Shown: positions 56,269-64,000 of the stretch, one piece after another
Layout of the letters: every line of letters begins with the position of its first letter
How positions within the stretch are numbered: the first letter of the stretch is position 1
Assembly (NCBI RefSeq): GCF_000766945.1
Contig: NZ_KN266210.1
Span: forward strand, 185,922 to 249,921
Length of the DNA: 64,000 nt
From: Cellvibrio mixtus subsp. mixtus J3-8
Lineage (GTDB): Bacteria; Pseudomonadota; Gammaproteobacteria; Pseudomonadales; Cellvibrionaceae
Reading direction: 5' to 3'
Notes under the pieces: generated by a model
The model's input: only the letters and a program-made list of their open reading frames with translations
Told to the model about the DNA's origin: nothing
Database searches by the model: none
Made by a program: the position numbers and the translations under genes

Positions 56269-56400
56269 CCCGCTTCTGCGGGGTTATGGTTAAAAACATT
56301 GACTAATACAAAACTATTTTTTTTAGTGTCCGCTTGTGCAGGGTTATATTTAAATCACCCGGATGTGTGGGCTATTGGTGCAATACCCGTTTACGCGGGA
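56269..56400. repeat. Three CRISPR-like degenerate repeats spaced 60 and 57 nt
   Basis: CCCGCTTCTGCGGGG (56269-56283), TCCGCTTGTGCAGGG (56329-56343) and CCCGTTTACGCGGGA (56386-56400). Copies 1 and 2 stay similar over about 29 nt (roughly 22 matches, including GGTTAT and TTAAA). Copy 3 with its flank (ATACCCGTTTACGCGGGATGATAAC) looks like a type I-E CRISPR repeat (hairpin CCCGC..GCGGG then GATGAAC). The period of about 60 nt fits a 28-29 nt repeat plus 32-nt spacer. Copy 3 lies inside the 3' end of the ABC ATPase gene. No cas genes are in the window. It could be a decayed array, or chance. Confidence 0.35.
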
Positions 56401-57175
56401 TGATAACAACACCATCATCCCTGCATTCCACATAAGCGCTGATACCATAAACGTGTTGCAGATTTTCCGTAGTCAGCACCTGAACCGGTTGCCCGTCTGC
56501 AACAACCTTGCCGTGATGAATTAATACCAGGCGTGAACAGAAACGTGCAGCCAGGCTTAAATCATGCAACGCCGCAAATACTGAACCACCCTGTTGTGCC
56601 TGTTCAGCTAACAATTCCATCATATGTAGTTGATGGTATGGATCGAGCGCTGCAATAGGTTCATCAGCCAAAATAATTTCCGGTTCGCCGGCAAAAACAC
56701 GGGCAAGCAAACTGCGCTGCAATTCGCCACCGGAAAGTGTAGTCACTAGTCGATGACGGAAATTGGTTAACCCGGTGAGCTGTAATGCGCGCTCAATCGC
56801 CTTGGCATCGCGCTCCGATTTACCACTCAACGGTTTATGCCAGGGCGCGCGGCCAAGCCCTACCAAATGTTCAACTTGCAATGGCCAGGCCGGTGTTTCC
56901 TGTTGTGGCAAATAGGCCAGTAATTGCGCACGTTCGCGGTCAGGCAATTGTTGCAATAACACATTCGAATAGTTGTCATTGCTAATGCTTACTTGCCCTG
57001 CATCGGCTTTATGCAAACCAGCGAGAACACGCAGCAGCGAACTTTTGCCAGCACCATTGGGGCCAATCAGGCCAACAAATTCACCTGGATGCAAGTGCAC
57101 GTCAACATTATCGATAATCCGGTTGTTATCGCGAATAACGGCAATGGACTGAGCTTTAAGTGTAGTTGTCATCAT
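56372..57175 (-). CDS. ABC transporter ATP-binding protein (BtuD/FecE type)
   Basis: The ATPase of a metal-chelate importer. It has 267 aa with Walker A LIGPNGAGKSSLLR, Q-loop YLPQQETPAW, signature LSGGELQRSLLARVFAGEP, Walker B IILADEPIAALDP and switch His in ALHDLSLAARFC. The ATG at 57175 overlaps the permease stop by 4 nt (ATGA). The last residues VVIIPRKRVLHQ are encoded by the third CRISPR-like repeat, but similar positively charged ends occur in the family. Confidence 0.93.
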   Translation of the reverse strand: MMTTTLKAQSIAVIRDNNRIIDNVDVHLHPGEFVGLIGPNGAGKSSLLRVLAGLHKADAGQVSISNDNYSNVLLQQLPDRERAQLLAYLPQQETPAWPLQVEHLVGLGRAPWHKPLSGKSERDAKAIERALQLTGLTNFRHRLVTTLSGGELQRSLLARVFAGEPEIILADEPIAALDPYHQLHMMELLAEQAQQGGSVFAALHDLSLAARFCSRLVLIHHGKVVADGQPVQVLTTENLQHVYGISAYVECRDDGVVIIPRKRVLHQ

Positions 57176-58173
57176 GCCCACCGTGAACGCGTTTTTAAAA
57201 TCAACAACAGGAAAAATGGTGCGCCGATTAATGATGTAACCACACCAATTTTTAATTCGCGCGCACTGTCAAACTGGCGCACCAGAATATCAGCAAGCAC
57301 TAGTAGCAATGCACCGCCAAGTGCGCTGGCAACCATTAAGCGACCGGGGCGATAACCCACAAAAGGCCGCAGTAAATGCGGAATCACCAAACCGATAAAA
57401 CCAATCGCGCCACTAACCGCCACACATGCGCCAACACCAATAGAAACTCCTAACAGCAAAATCCAGCGTTCACGTTGATTATTGAAACCAAGCGAACGCG
57501 CACTATCTTCACCCAGGCTCAGTGCATCGAGGAAACGGCTGCGGCTTAACATCATTACCCAACTGATTGCCGCAAGCGGCAGTGCAACACTGACGTGGTC
57601 AAAATGGCGATTCGCCAACGAGCCTAACATCCAAAACACAATTTCCTGCATCGCGTACAAACTCGGTGCAAAATTTAAAGCCACTGCAATCAGTGCAACC
57701 ATGATTGAACTCATCGCTGTACCCGCCAGAATTAATGCGAGCATGCTGCTGTGCAAACCGGCCAGTACATACACCATAAATAAAGTAAACAATGCACCGG
57801 CAATAGCTGCACCCGGCAACCAATACCAGGCGCTGGCGGCAATGCCAAAATATAATGTGCAAATTGCCCCGAAGGCAGCGCCGCTGCTTACCCCCAATAC
57901 TCCGGGATCAGCCAACGGATTACGCAACAATCCTTGCATGGCGGCACCGGACATTCCCAATGTTGCGCCAATAATGATGGCAAGAATTAAACGCGGCAAA
58001 CGAATTTGCCCGGCAACATTCGCGGCGAGGCTTTGCTCGCCATTAAAAAAATCGTGCAGCCCGGCGATGACTTCAATATCAGCAAGGCCGGTATTTAATG
58101 CAAGCACCGATGCAGCGATCAGCGCAATTACCAAGGCGCTGGTCAATGCAGCAAATGAAATAGTAATTTTCAC
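57172..58173 (-). CDS. FecCD/BtuC-type ABC transporter permease
   Basis: A 333-aa inner-membrane permease for cobalamin, haem or iron chelates, with about 10 TM helices. Family segments are IRLPRLILAIIIGATLGMSGAAMQGLLRNPLADPGVLGVSSGAAFGA, FWMLGSLANRHFDHV, LGEDSARSLGFN and GAIGFIGLVIPHLLRPFVGYR. The start is GTG at 58173 (TGGA about 8 nt upstream), leaving a 20-nt gap to the binding-protein gene. Confidence 0.92.
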   Translation of the reverse strand: MKITISFAALTSALVIALIAASVLALNTGLADIEVIAGLHDFFNGEQSLAANVAGQIRLPRLILAIIIGATLGMSGAAMQGLLRNPLADPGVLGVSSGAAFGAICTLYFGIAASAWYWLPGAAIAGALFTLFMVYVLAGLHSSMLALILAGTAMSSIMVALIAVALNFAPSLYAMQEIVFWMLGSLANRHFDHVSVALPLAAISWVMMLSRSRFLDALSLGEDSARSLGFNNQRERWILLLGVSIGVGACVAVSGAIGFIGLVIPHLLRPFVGYRPGRLMVASALGGALLLVLADILVRQFDSARELKIGVVTSLIGAPFFLLLILKTRSRWA

Positions 58174-58193
58174 AATCGATTCCAGTTTAAAAA

Positions 58194-59066
58194 TTATTTC
58201 GCCAACTCTTGTTTCAACGTCAATGCAACATCGCCAATCACAGATGCAGCACAACCGGACAATCCCGCCGGTAATATCACCATTTTAAAATCAGCATGCT
58301 TTAATGCGGGATGCAATAAATATTCACGCGCGAGCGAAAAAGATTCATCCTGGCTTTCTTCAATAATCAGGATTTGCGGTTTGGCACTGAGCAATAATTC
58401 AAGATCGAGTTGATTAAAACCAAACATACCACGCTCAGCGGCCAGGTTGCGCAAACCGGCGAGCTGCATCAATTCATGTTCCAGTGTGCCATCACCAATG
58501 ACCACCCCGTTGGATGAATACCAGAATGCAGTGAGCGGTGTTTTTCCGGCATTGGCCATTTGCAAGCCTGCAATTTCGGTGTTGATTTTTTCCACCATGT
58601 GTTGTGCTTTTTCCTGTGCACCCACCGTGTTTGCCAACTGCAAAATCTGTTCGTTAATATCGCCCAGCTTACGCGGCAAAGGTAAACGCTCTACCCGTTT
58701 TCCCAACTTTTGTAGTAGCTCGATTGCATTGGGTGCATCAAACTCGCCAGCAAAAATAACGTCCGGATGCAGAGGCACAATTTCTTCCGCCAAACCATGG
58801 TTCAATGGCATACCCTGAACCTGTTTTGCAATTGGTGACCACGCCGGATTTGCGGTGAGATAACTCAGCGAAACCAAACGCTCATGCGCCACCAACTCCC
58901 ACAACAATTGATCGATGCAAATATTCAGCGATGCAATTTTTTGTGGTACTGCCGGTGATTTTTTCTGTGGCGTTGGTGATGATGCTGTTTGTGCAAAACC
59001 TTGTATTGCGCAAACCAAAAATAAAAAGCCCATCCAACAACGGATGGGCTTTTTAATCGGCAACAT
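58194..59066 (-). CDS. Periplasmic chelate-binding protein (BtuF type)
   Basis: A 290-aa exported binding protein for the BtuCD-type importer downstream. The signal peptide is about 1-28 (CWMGFLFLVCAIQGFAQTA). The cluster A-2 fold has KIASLNICIDQLLWELV, LSYLTANPAWSPIAKQVQG, VIFAGEFDAPNAIELLQKLGKRVERLP. The ATG at 59066 is 11 nt past the kinase stop. The codons for residues 4-15 form a perfect 13-bp terminator hairpin (59023-59054), discussed below. The substrate (cobalamin, haem, siderophore) cannot be told; no TonB receptor or B12 riboswitch is present. Confidence 0.88.
   Translation of the reverse strand: MLPIKKPIRCWMGFLFLVCAIQGFAQTASSPTPQKKSPAVPQKIASLNICIDQLLWELVAHERLVSLSYLTANPAWSPIAKQVQGMPLNHGLAEEIVPLHPDVIFAGEFDAPNAIELLQKLGKRVERLPLPRKLGDINEQILQLANTVGAQEKAQHMVEKINTEIAGLQMANAGKTPLTAFWYSSNGVVIGDGTLEHELMQLAGLRNLAAERGMFGFNQLDLELLLSAKPQILIIEESQDESFSLAREYLLHPALKHADFKMVILPAGLSGCAASVIGDVALTLKQELAK
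59023..59054 (-). terminator. Intrinsic terminator lying within the binding-protein signal-peptide codons
   Basis: AAAAAGCCCATCC (59023-59035) pairs perfectly with GGATGGGCTTTTT (59042-59054), 6-nt loop, with T runs in the arms. It is placed 23 nt past the ROK kinase stop and 12 nt into the following coding region. Confidence 0.8.
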
Positions 59067-59076
59067 TAAATGTGTC

Positions 59077-59988
59077 TTACACAATTGGATTTAACCAGGC
59101 CGCGCCGCGCACACCACTGGAGTCACCATGCACAGCGGGAACAATCGGCGTATCGCATTCGCGACCAAATACATAGTGCGGCAATAACTTTGGTACTTCA
59201 GTGTAAATCGCCGCGATATTGGAGGCACCGCCGCCCAGCACAATCACATCCGGGTCCATAACATTAATGATGGTCGCCAACCCGCGCGCGAGCTGATCGA
59301 AATAATTGGCAAGAACTTCTTTTGCAACAGCATCGCCCTGCTCTGCCAACGCCACGATTTCATGGCCTTTGAGTTTTTCGTCAGTAATTAATTGATAGGA
59401 AAGGCACAAACCAGTGCCGGATAAAAATGTTTCCTGGCAACCGGCCTTCCCGCAATAACAAGGGCGCGCGTTCAAATCCGCTTCGGAAGTCCAGGCTAAC
59501 GGGTTATGCCCCCATTCACCCGCTACACCATTCGGGCCAACAATCGGTGCACCTTTGTACGCGACACCGGCACCGCAACCGGTACCGATAATACCGGCGA
59601 ACACCAGGTCATAGCCTCGACCGGCACCGTCCGTTGCTTCGGATACGGCAAGGCAATTGGCATCGTTGGTGACTTTTACATCACGCTTGAGGAATTCCGA
59701 TAAATCTTTCTGGAAAGGTTTGCCATTGAGCCAGGTCGAATTCGCATTTTTTACGAAGCCGGTTTTGCGCGATACGGTACCGGGAATACCAATGCCTACC
59801 GGTAAATTGGATTCACCGGCAGCCGCTTCCGCCTGGGCCACCAAACTGGCGATATCGCGCAAGGTCGCTCGGTAATCATCGCGCACGGTAGGAATACGGG
59901 TACGAAATAGCTCCTGGCTTGTGCCATTGAGTAATATTACCTCGGTTTTAGTGCCGCCGAGGTCAATGCCGATACGAAAATCTGTCAT
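59077..59988 (-). CDS. ROK family sugar kinase (fructokinase/glucokinase/NagK-like)
   Basis: A 303-aa ROK kinase that phosphorylates a hexose. ATP phosphate motif [27 protein letters not shown] with the catalytic Asp; [18 protein letters not shown] followed by the ROK zinc site [23 protein letters not shown]. The combination resembles E. coli Mak/NagK. The start at 59988 ([12 protein letters not shown]) matches the family N-terminus; the ribosome binding site is poor. The sugar is undetermined; glucose, fructose or GlcNAc would all suit a cellulose and chitin degrader. Confidence 0.92.
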   Translation of the reverse strand: MTDFRIGIDLGGTKTEVILLNGTSQELFRTRIPTVRDDYRATLRDIASLVAQAEAAAGESNLPVGIGIPGTVSRKTGFVKNANSTWLNGKPFQKDLSEFLKRDVKVTNDANCLAVSEATDGAGRGYDLVFAGIIGTGCGAGVAYKGAPIVGPNGVAGEWGHNPLAWTSEADLNARPCYCGKAGCQETFLSGTGLCLSYQLITDEKLKGHEIVALAEQGDAVAKEVLANYFDQLARGLATIINVMDPDVIVLGGGASNIAAIYTEVPKLLPHYVFGRECDTPIVPAVHGDSSGVRGAAWLNPIV

Positions 59989-60137
59989 AGGAATCAATCT
60001 GTTAGCTTTATGATCAATCGGATAAAAACGGGCGGGATTATAGGCGCTGGCGACAACCCCAGGCAAATGCCTATGGCGAAACTGCCAGTGCGGGCTACAC
60101 TGAAGCATAACTTATTGCAGTGATTCACGAACCGATT

Positions 60138-60524
60138 ATGACTAGTACAAAAAAAACAGACAGCACCCAGGAGCGTCGCAAATTTAGCCGTATCCTTTTT
60201 GATGCCCATGTGGAGCTGGCGCAGGGCAATAGCCACTGGCGTGCGAGCTTGCTGGATATATCCCTCAAGGGCTTGTTGATCCAGCAACAATTGCCGGCAC
60301 AAGTACAAAAAGATTTGCCCATCCTGGTAAAAATTCTGTTGTCAGATAACACTTGCATCGCCATGACAGTGAGTGTTTCCCATCAACATCATAACCAGAC
60401 CGGTTTGATGTGCACCACTATTGATATCGACAGCATTAGCCATTTGCGTCGCCTGATCGAATTAAACCTCGGCGACTCTAGCGCTGCCGAGCGCGAACTC
60501 AATGAATTGATGAGCGATTATTAA
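60138..60524 (+). CDS. PilZ-domain protein (first of pair)
   Basis: A 128-aa stand-alone PilZ domain, a c-di-GMP effector. Both binding motifs are intact: ERRKFSR (RxxxR) near the N-terminus and LDISLKGLLI (DxSxxG). The start is the ATG at 60138; a GTG at 60120 is possible. It lies 45 nt before a second PilZ gene. Divergent from the ROK kinase gene. Confidence 0.92.
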   Translation: MTSTKKTDSTQERRKFSRILFDAHVELAQGNSHWRASLLDISLKGLLIQQQLPAQVQKDLPILVKILLSDNTCIAMTVSVSHQHHNQTGLMCTTIDIDSISHLRRLIELNLGDSSAAERELNELMSDY

Positions 60525-60569
60525 TCCGTTCGCAAACGACTACCCCAAGCAGTGGAGCCTATAAATAGA

Positions 60570-60935
60570 ATGACTGAGCTACCGGCCAGCGATTCTCTTG
60601 AGAACAAGCGCCGCCATCCGCGTTTTCCTTTGCGTGCGCTGGCGGAATTACAATACTCCACAAAAAGTTGGGATGCGCATGTGCTGGATATTTCCGAATC
60701 CGGTGCGCGCCTGGTGATTTTGAGTGAGCACTTGTTGCAAAAAGGCGACCCCTTGCGAATCCATATTCAACTGGATGATTTAAATCTGGTTGCTTCAAGC
60801 AAAACCCTGCTCAACTTGCACGGCCGCTTGATTCATGTGCGCGAACAACATCTGGGCTTTGAATTTCAACCCGATACTCCCGCCGACAGGACACTGCTTT
60901 ACGAATTATTGACGTTGATAGAAAACGATCATTAG
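60570..60935 (+). CDS. PilZ-domain protein (second of pair)
   Basis: A 121-aa stand-alone PilZ domain with KRRHPRF (RxxxR) and LDISESGARLVI (DxSxxG), so c-di-GMP binding is likely. It differs from its neighbour outside the motifs, so it is an old duplicate or a separate recruit. GGAG is 12 nt before the ATG at 60570, a long spacing; a GTG at 60552 is possible. It lies 22 nt before the solute-binding protein gene. Confidence 0.92.
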   Translation: MTELPASDSLENKRRHPRFPLRALAELQYSTKSWDAHVLDISESGARLVILSEHLLQKGDPLRIHIQLDDLNLVASSKTLLNLHGRLIHVREQHLGFEFQPDTPADRTLLYELLTLIENDH

Positions 60936-60957
60936 CTTCAACATTGTGTGCGGTGTT

Positions 60958-61782
60958 ATGCGCATCTTTATTATTTTTCTATTCATTGTTTGCCTTCCAA
61001 CACAGGCAGCGCAGCAATTACCACTGGTTATTCCTGCACCAGGGTCACTGGAACCTGAGGCTACCGGAATTTATTATGAAAAAGTTCTTACCCTCGCCTT
61101 AAGTAAAACAGCAACACTTCCGGAAATAACACCAGCTCCTGTTTACAAAATTACTTACCACCCCCATGTTGTCGGGCGCGAACGTTTTCGCCTGCTGGTA
61201 AAACAAGGGGTGGTGGATGTGATCTGGAGCAGCAGCAACCAGCAGCGCGAAGAGGAATTTATTCCGGTGAAATTTAATTTGTTGCGCGGCATCAATGAAT
61301 ATCGCGTGTTGCTCATTCGTGCAGATGAGCAGCACCGATTTGACCAGGTCAAAACCCTCGAGGATTTGCGGCGATTTAAAATTGGCTCGGGTATTCATTG
61401 GAGCGATACGCAAGTCTATAACTTCAATGGCCTGCCAATGGTCACATCCTATGCCTACGATACGATGTTCCGCATGCTGGCTGCCAAGCGGTTTGATTAT
61501 ATGGCGCGCAGCCTGCAGGAAGTTGGTTACGAATTAAAACAGTACGGTAAGCTTGGCTTAACTGTGGAAAAGAATTTGTTGATCCACTATCCACAGCCGA
61601 TTTATTTTTTCCTGAATAAAAAACATCAGGCGCTGGCAACACGCATTGAACAAGGATTATTGCTCGCGCAAGCAGATGGTAGCCTGGATGAATTATTTGC
61701 AAGTATTCCCGGCTTTAAAGCAGCAGCAGAAAAAATTCGCCATATAGATCGCCGGGTAATCGAATTACAGCGCGAAGATTAA
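60958..61782 (+). CDS. Periplasmic solute-binding (SBP_bac_3-like) protein
   Basis: A 274-aa exported protein with signal peptide (about 1-18, FIIFLFIVCLPTQA). It has the two-lobe fold of amino-acid-type binding proteins (YRVLLIRADEQHRFDQVKTLEDLRRFKIGSGIHWSDTQV, MLAAKRFDYMARSLQEVGYEL, IYFFLNKKHQALATRIEQGL). No permease is adjacent, and the usual ligand Arg/Asp set is not obvious. It may serve as a sensory input to signalling proteins, as orphan binding proteins next to c-di-GMP genes sometimes do (inference). The 3' end is 12 nt from the end of radA. Confidence 0.85.
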   Translation: MRIFIIFLFIVCLPTQAAQQLPLVIPAPGSLEPEATGIYYEKVLTLALSKTATLPEITPAPVYKITYHPHVVGRERFRLLVKQGVVDVIWSSSNQQREEEFIPVKFNLLRGINEYRVLLIRADEQHRFDQVKTLEDLRRFKIGSGIHWSDTQVYNFNGLPMVTSYAYDTMFRMLAAKRFDYMARSLQEVGYELKQYGKLGLTVEKNLLIHYPQPIYFFLNKKHQALATRIEQGLLLAQADGSLDELFASIPGFKAAAEKIRHIDRRVIELQRED

Positions 61783-61794
61783 ATCTTTCATTGG

Positions 61795-63165
61795 CTAAAG
61801 TGCATTCAGCGCTTCCTGCAGGTTTTTTACCGCAACCACTTCAATACCCGGATTTTTTTCCCGCGGTGCGTTAGCAAAAGGCACTATCGCGCGTTTGAAT
61901 CCGTGTTTCGCTGCTTCACGCAAACGCTCTTGTCCACTGGGTACCGGACGAATTTCGCCAGACAAGCCAACCTCACCAAAAACAATTAAATCCTGCGGCA
62001 AAATACGATCGCGAAAACTGGAAACAATGGCGAGTAATACGGCGAGGTCAGCACTGGTTTCCATTACTTTTACACCGCCGACCACGTTTACAAATACATC
62101 CTGGTCACCCACCATAATGCCACCGTGGCGATGCAATACCGCAAGCAACATGGCCACACGATTTTGTTCCAACCCCACGGTGACGCGACGGGGGTTGCCG
62201 AGATGACTGTCATCAACCAGCGCCTGGATTTCAATAAGCAATGGCCGTGTGCCTTCCCACATCACCATCACCACTGAACCGGGTGCAGCGTCTTCTGCAC
62301 GCTGCAAAAAAATCGCCGAAGGATTATTTACTTCGCGCATCCCTTGCTCGGTCATGGCAAAAACACCCAACTCATTCACCGCACCAAAACGGTTTTTATT
62401 GCCGCGCAAGGTGCGGAAGCGGGAGTCATTATCACCGTCCAATAATATGGAACAGTCGATCATATGTTCCAACACTTTGGGCCCTGCGAGTGAACCATCT
62501 TTGGTAACGTGCCCCACCAGAATTAATACTGTCCCGGTTTGTTTGGCAAAGCGCGTGAGATAGGCAGCGCTTTCACGCACTTGCGAAACCGAACCGGGTG
62601 CGGAAGAAATATCTTCCATATGCATCACTTGAATGGAATCGATCACCATCACTTTCGGTGCAACCTGTTGTGCAGTCGCACAGATAGCCTCCACACTGGT
62701 TTCGCTCAGCATTTGCAATTGATCGGCAGGCAAGCCCAAACGCTGGGCGCGCATCGCCACTTGCTGTAAAGATTCTTCACCGGTGATGTATAACGCGGGC
62801 ATGGTACGCGCAAGGTTGCACAAGGTTTGCAACAGCAATGTGGATTTTCCCGCACCGGGATTGCCACCAATTAATACCACCGAGCCGGGAACAAAACCGC
62901 CACCTAATACACGATCAAACTCTCCGGTGCCGCTGCTAAAACGCGGCACATCATTTAAAGCAATGTCGGCGAGCGTTTGGATTTTATTACCGCTGGCACC
63001 ACCGGCATAACCTTCAAATTTTGCTGAACGGTTGGAGGGCGTTGGCCCCAGACGCACCTCAGTGATAGAGTTCCAAACTCCGCACTCAGTGCATTGGCCT
63101 TGCCATTTTTTGTAATCAGCACCGCACTCATTACAGACAAATGCAGTTTTATTTTTTGTGCTCAC
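61795..63165 (-). CDS. radA: DNA repair protein RadA
   Basis: A branch-migration helicase of homologous recombination. It has 456 aa. N-terminal zinc finger CNECGADYKKWQGQCTEC; Walker A IGGNPGAGKSTLLLQ; Walker B VMVIDSIQVM; the RadA-specific KNRFG motif in RGNKNRFGAVNELGVF; C-terminal Lon-protease-like domain with DVFVNVVGGVKVMETSADLAVLLAIVSS and the inactive catalytic region GLSGEIRPV. It is convergent with the solute-binding protein gene. Normal in all respects. Confidence 0.97.
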   Translation of the reverse strand: MSTKNKTAFVCNECGADYKKWQGQCTECGVWNSITEVRLGPTPSNRSAKFEGYAGGASGNKIQTLADIALNDVPRFSSGTGEFDRVLGGGFVPGSVVLIGGNPGAGKSTLLLQTLCNLARTMPALYITGEESLQQVAMRAQRLGLPADQLQMLSETSVEAICATAQQVAPKVMVIDSIQVMHMEDISSAPGSVSQVRESAAYLTRFAKQTGTVLILVGHVTKDGSLAGPKVLEHMIDCSILLDGDNDSRFRTLRGNKNRFGAVNELGVFAMTEQGMREVNNPSAIFLQRAEDAAPGSVVMVMWEGTRPLLIEIQALVDDSHLGNPRRVTVGLEQNRVAMLLAVLHRHGGIMVGDQDVFVNVVGGVKVMETSADLAVLLAIVSSFRDRILPQDLIVFGEVGLSGEIRPVPSGQERLREAAKHGFKRAIVPFANAPREKNPGIEVVAVKNLQEALNAL

Positions 63166-63189
63166 AGAAAATTCCCGTTGCTGCCCTGA

Positions 63190-64000
63190 TTATTTCTTTT
63201 CGCTGGTCAATTTCAAATATGCACCCAATCCCACGAGCAATGCCACAGCAGCAAACAACATCAACACAGCTGAATTTAAATGGGTGGCATCGCCCAGCAA
63301 GGACTTAAACATCAGCAACAGCGATTCAATCGAGACCGCAATAACAATAGCCGACATAAAACGTGAAATGGTCCTGCGCGTTGAACCGGTGTGGTGAATA
63401 TCTTTATGCAATAGCACTTCTTCTTCGAGGATTGTTTTTCCCAAGTCGAAAATTGCCAACCCCAGGGTCACGAGGATAACAAGGTGGAACGCTTGCGTGG
63501 CCGTGTTGGTATGTTCATGCACTACATCAAACAGAGAACTGCCCGCTGAGAAAAGTAGCAAGCCGGCAACCAACACCAGCATGCCACCGATAATGCCGTA
63601 AACCACCTGGAAGAACGGATGCACTGCGCGGCGCAAGCTATCGCCATTTAAAAAGGTGATCAGCTTTTCCAAATTAAAATTCATCACCAGATAACAAACC
63701 GCATTGTTGTTATCAACAAAACGCTGTACCGCTGAAATTGCTAACTGATGGGTGGCACTGGATAAATAAGGTTGGGTCACCGTTGCGGTTGATTCATTAT
63801 CGCGTGCCAACATGTAATACACGCGTTTGCTGCGATCCGAACCCAAACCGGGCTCACGGCGTTTTGGGTCCGGGACTGTTGGCGATGCAGCAGATTCAGT
63901 GGTTTGTATACCTTTGTCATCCAGCAAATAAATCAATTCCACAAACGGATAGGAGTCGTGCAAGCGCTTCACAACCTCTTTAAGTTGGTCGCTAGCCGTC
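63190..64000 (-). CDS. Membrane protein with N-terminal PDC/Cache-like sensor (5' end beyond window)
   Basis: The frame is open through the right edge (it continues TASDQLKEVVKRLHDSYP before any start), so the N-terminus is missing. The visible 269 residues begin with a segment resembling PDC/Cache sensor domains (YPFVELIYLLDDKGIQTTES). Then come four TM helices (about 135-160, 168-190, 210-230, 235-255 counted from the visible GTG at 63972) in an arrangement like PsiE family proteins, ending KLTSEKK. It could be a small-molecule or stress sensor; no output domain is seen. 24 nt upstream of radA. Confidence 0.7.
   Translation of the reverse strand, partial: TASDQLKEVVKRLHDSYPFVELIYLLDDKGIQTTESAASPTVPDPKRREPGLGSDRSKRVYYMLARDNESTATVTQPYLSSATHQLAISAVQRFVDNNNAVCYLVMNFNLEKLITFLNGDSLRRAVHPFFQVVYGIIGGMLVLVAGLLLFSAGSSLFDVVHEHTNTATQAFHLVILVTLGLAIFDLGKTILEEEVLLHKDIHHTGSTRRTISRFMSAIVIAVSIESLLLMFKSLLGDATHLNSAVLMLFAAVALLVGLGAYLKLTSEKK

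Overview
The window looks like a chromosomal segment of a free-living, polysaccharide-degrading gammaproteobacterium, most likely a Cellvibrio or close relative. The evidence is a modular CBM2-CBM10-GH45 cellulase beside an AA10-CBM5-CBM73 lytic polysaccharide monooxygenase, poly-serine linkers, a GH3 enzyme with a PA14 insert, a lipoprotein GH5, and Pseudomonas-like housekeeping synteny (coq7, osmC, vfr, trpC/D/G/E, rpe). Base composition looks moderate (near 50% GC by eye). I see no rRNA or tRNA gene, insertion sequence, phage or integrase, so this reads as mostly core genome with short accessory patches.

Layout. 1-10.4 kb: one minus-strand chemosensory operon running MCP, STAS, STAS, receiver-PP2C-HATPase, CheY, CheA, CheW, MCP, CheR, CheD (CheD is cut by the window edge). 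It joins a chemotaxis-type array to a SpoIIE/STAS partner switch. 10.6-18 kb: class I fumarase, a coiled-coil membrane protein, Fe-superoxide dismutase, groES-groEL behind a sigma32-type promoter, FxsA and a DUF481 outer-membrane protein. 18-23.6 kb: alkyltransferase-like protein, AmpG, YajQ, AmpE, AmpD and a Ycf46-type AAA ATPase, which gives a peptidoglycan-recycling and beta-lactam-sensing group. 23.7-33.7 kb: GH3 glycosidase, Coq7, OsmC, Vfr/Crp, trpC/D/G/E and rpe. 33.8-40.8 kb: DUF3530, DTW-domain tRNA enzyme, DapE, a VAO-family flavoprotein and a methyltransferase.

40.9-45.8 kb: a strong sigma70-type promoter drives a highly structured short transcript with a 9-codon ORF and an intrinsic terminator. 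RtcB RNA ligase, a small basic protein, a PEP-CTERM protein, DUF1461 and a lipoprotein GH5 follow. 45.8-52.6 kb: two small stress-type proteins, GlgX, the GH45 cellulase and the LPMO. 52.8-56.4 kb: GNAT, GFA, small unknowns, Gfo/Idh/MocA and DUF4442, then three CRISPR-like degenerate repeats spaced 60 and 57 nt. 56.4-64 kb: a BtuFCD-type chelate importer, ROK sugar kinase, two PilZ proteins, a periplasmic solute-binding protein, RadA, and a membrane protein cut by the right edge.

The points most worth following are the structured leader in front of rtcB, the intrinsic terminator lying inside the signal-peptide codons of the importer's binding protein, the CRISPR-like repeats near 56.3 kb, the partner switch inside the chemosensory operon, and the five-copy GFF motif linker of CheA. 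All functional calls come from reading the sequence and family knowledge; no database search was run.
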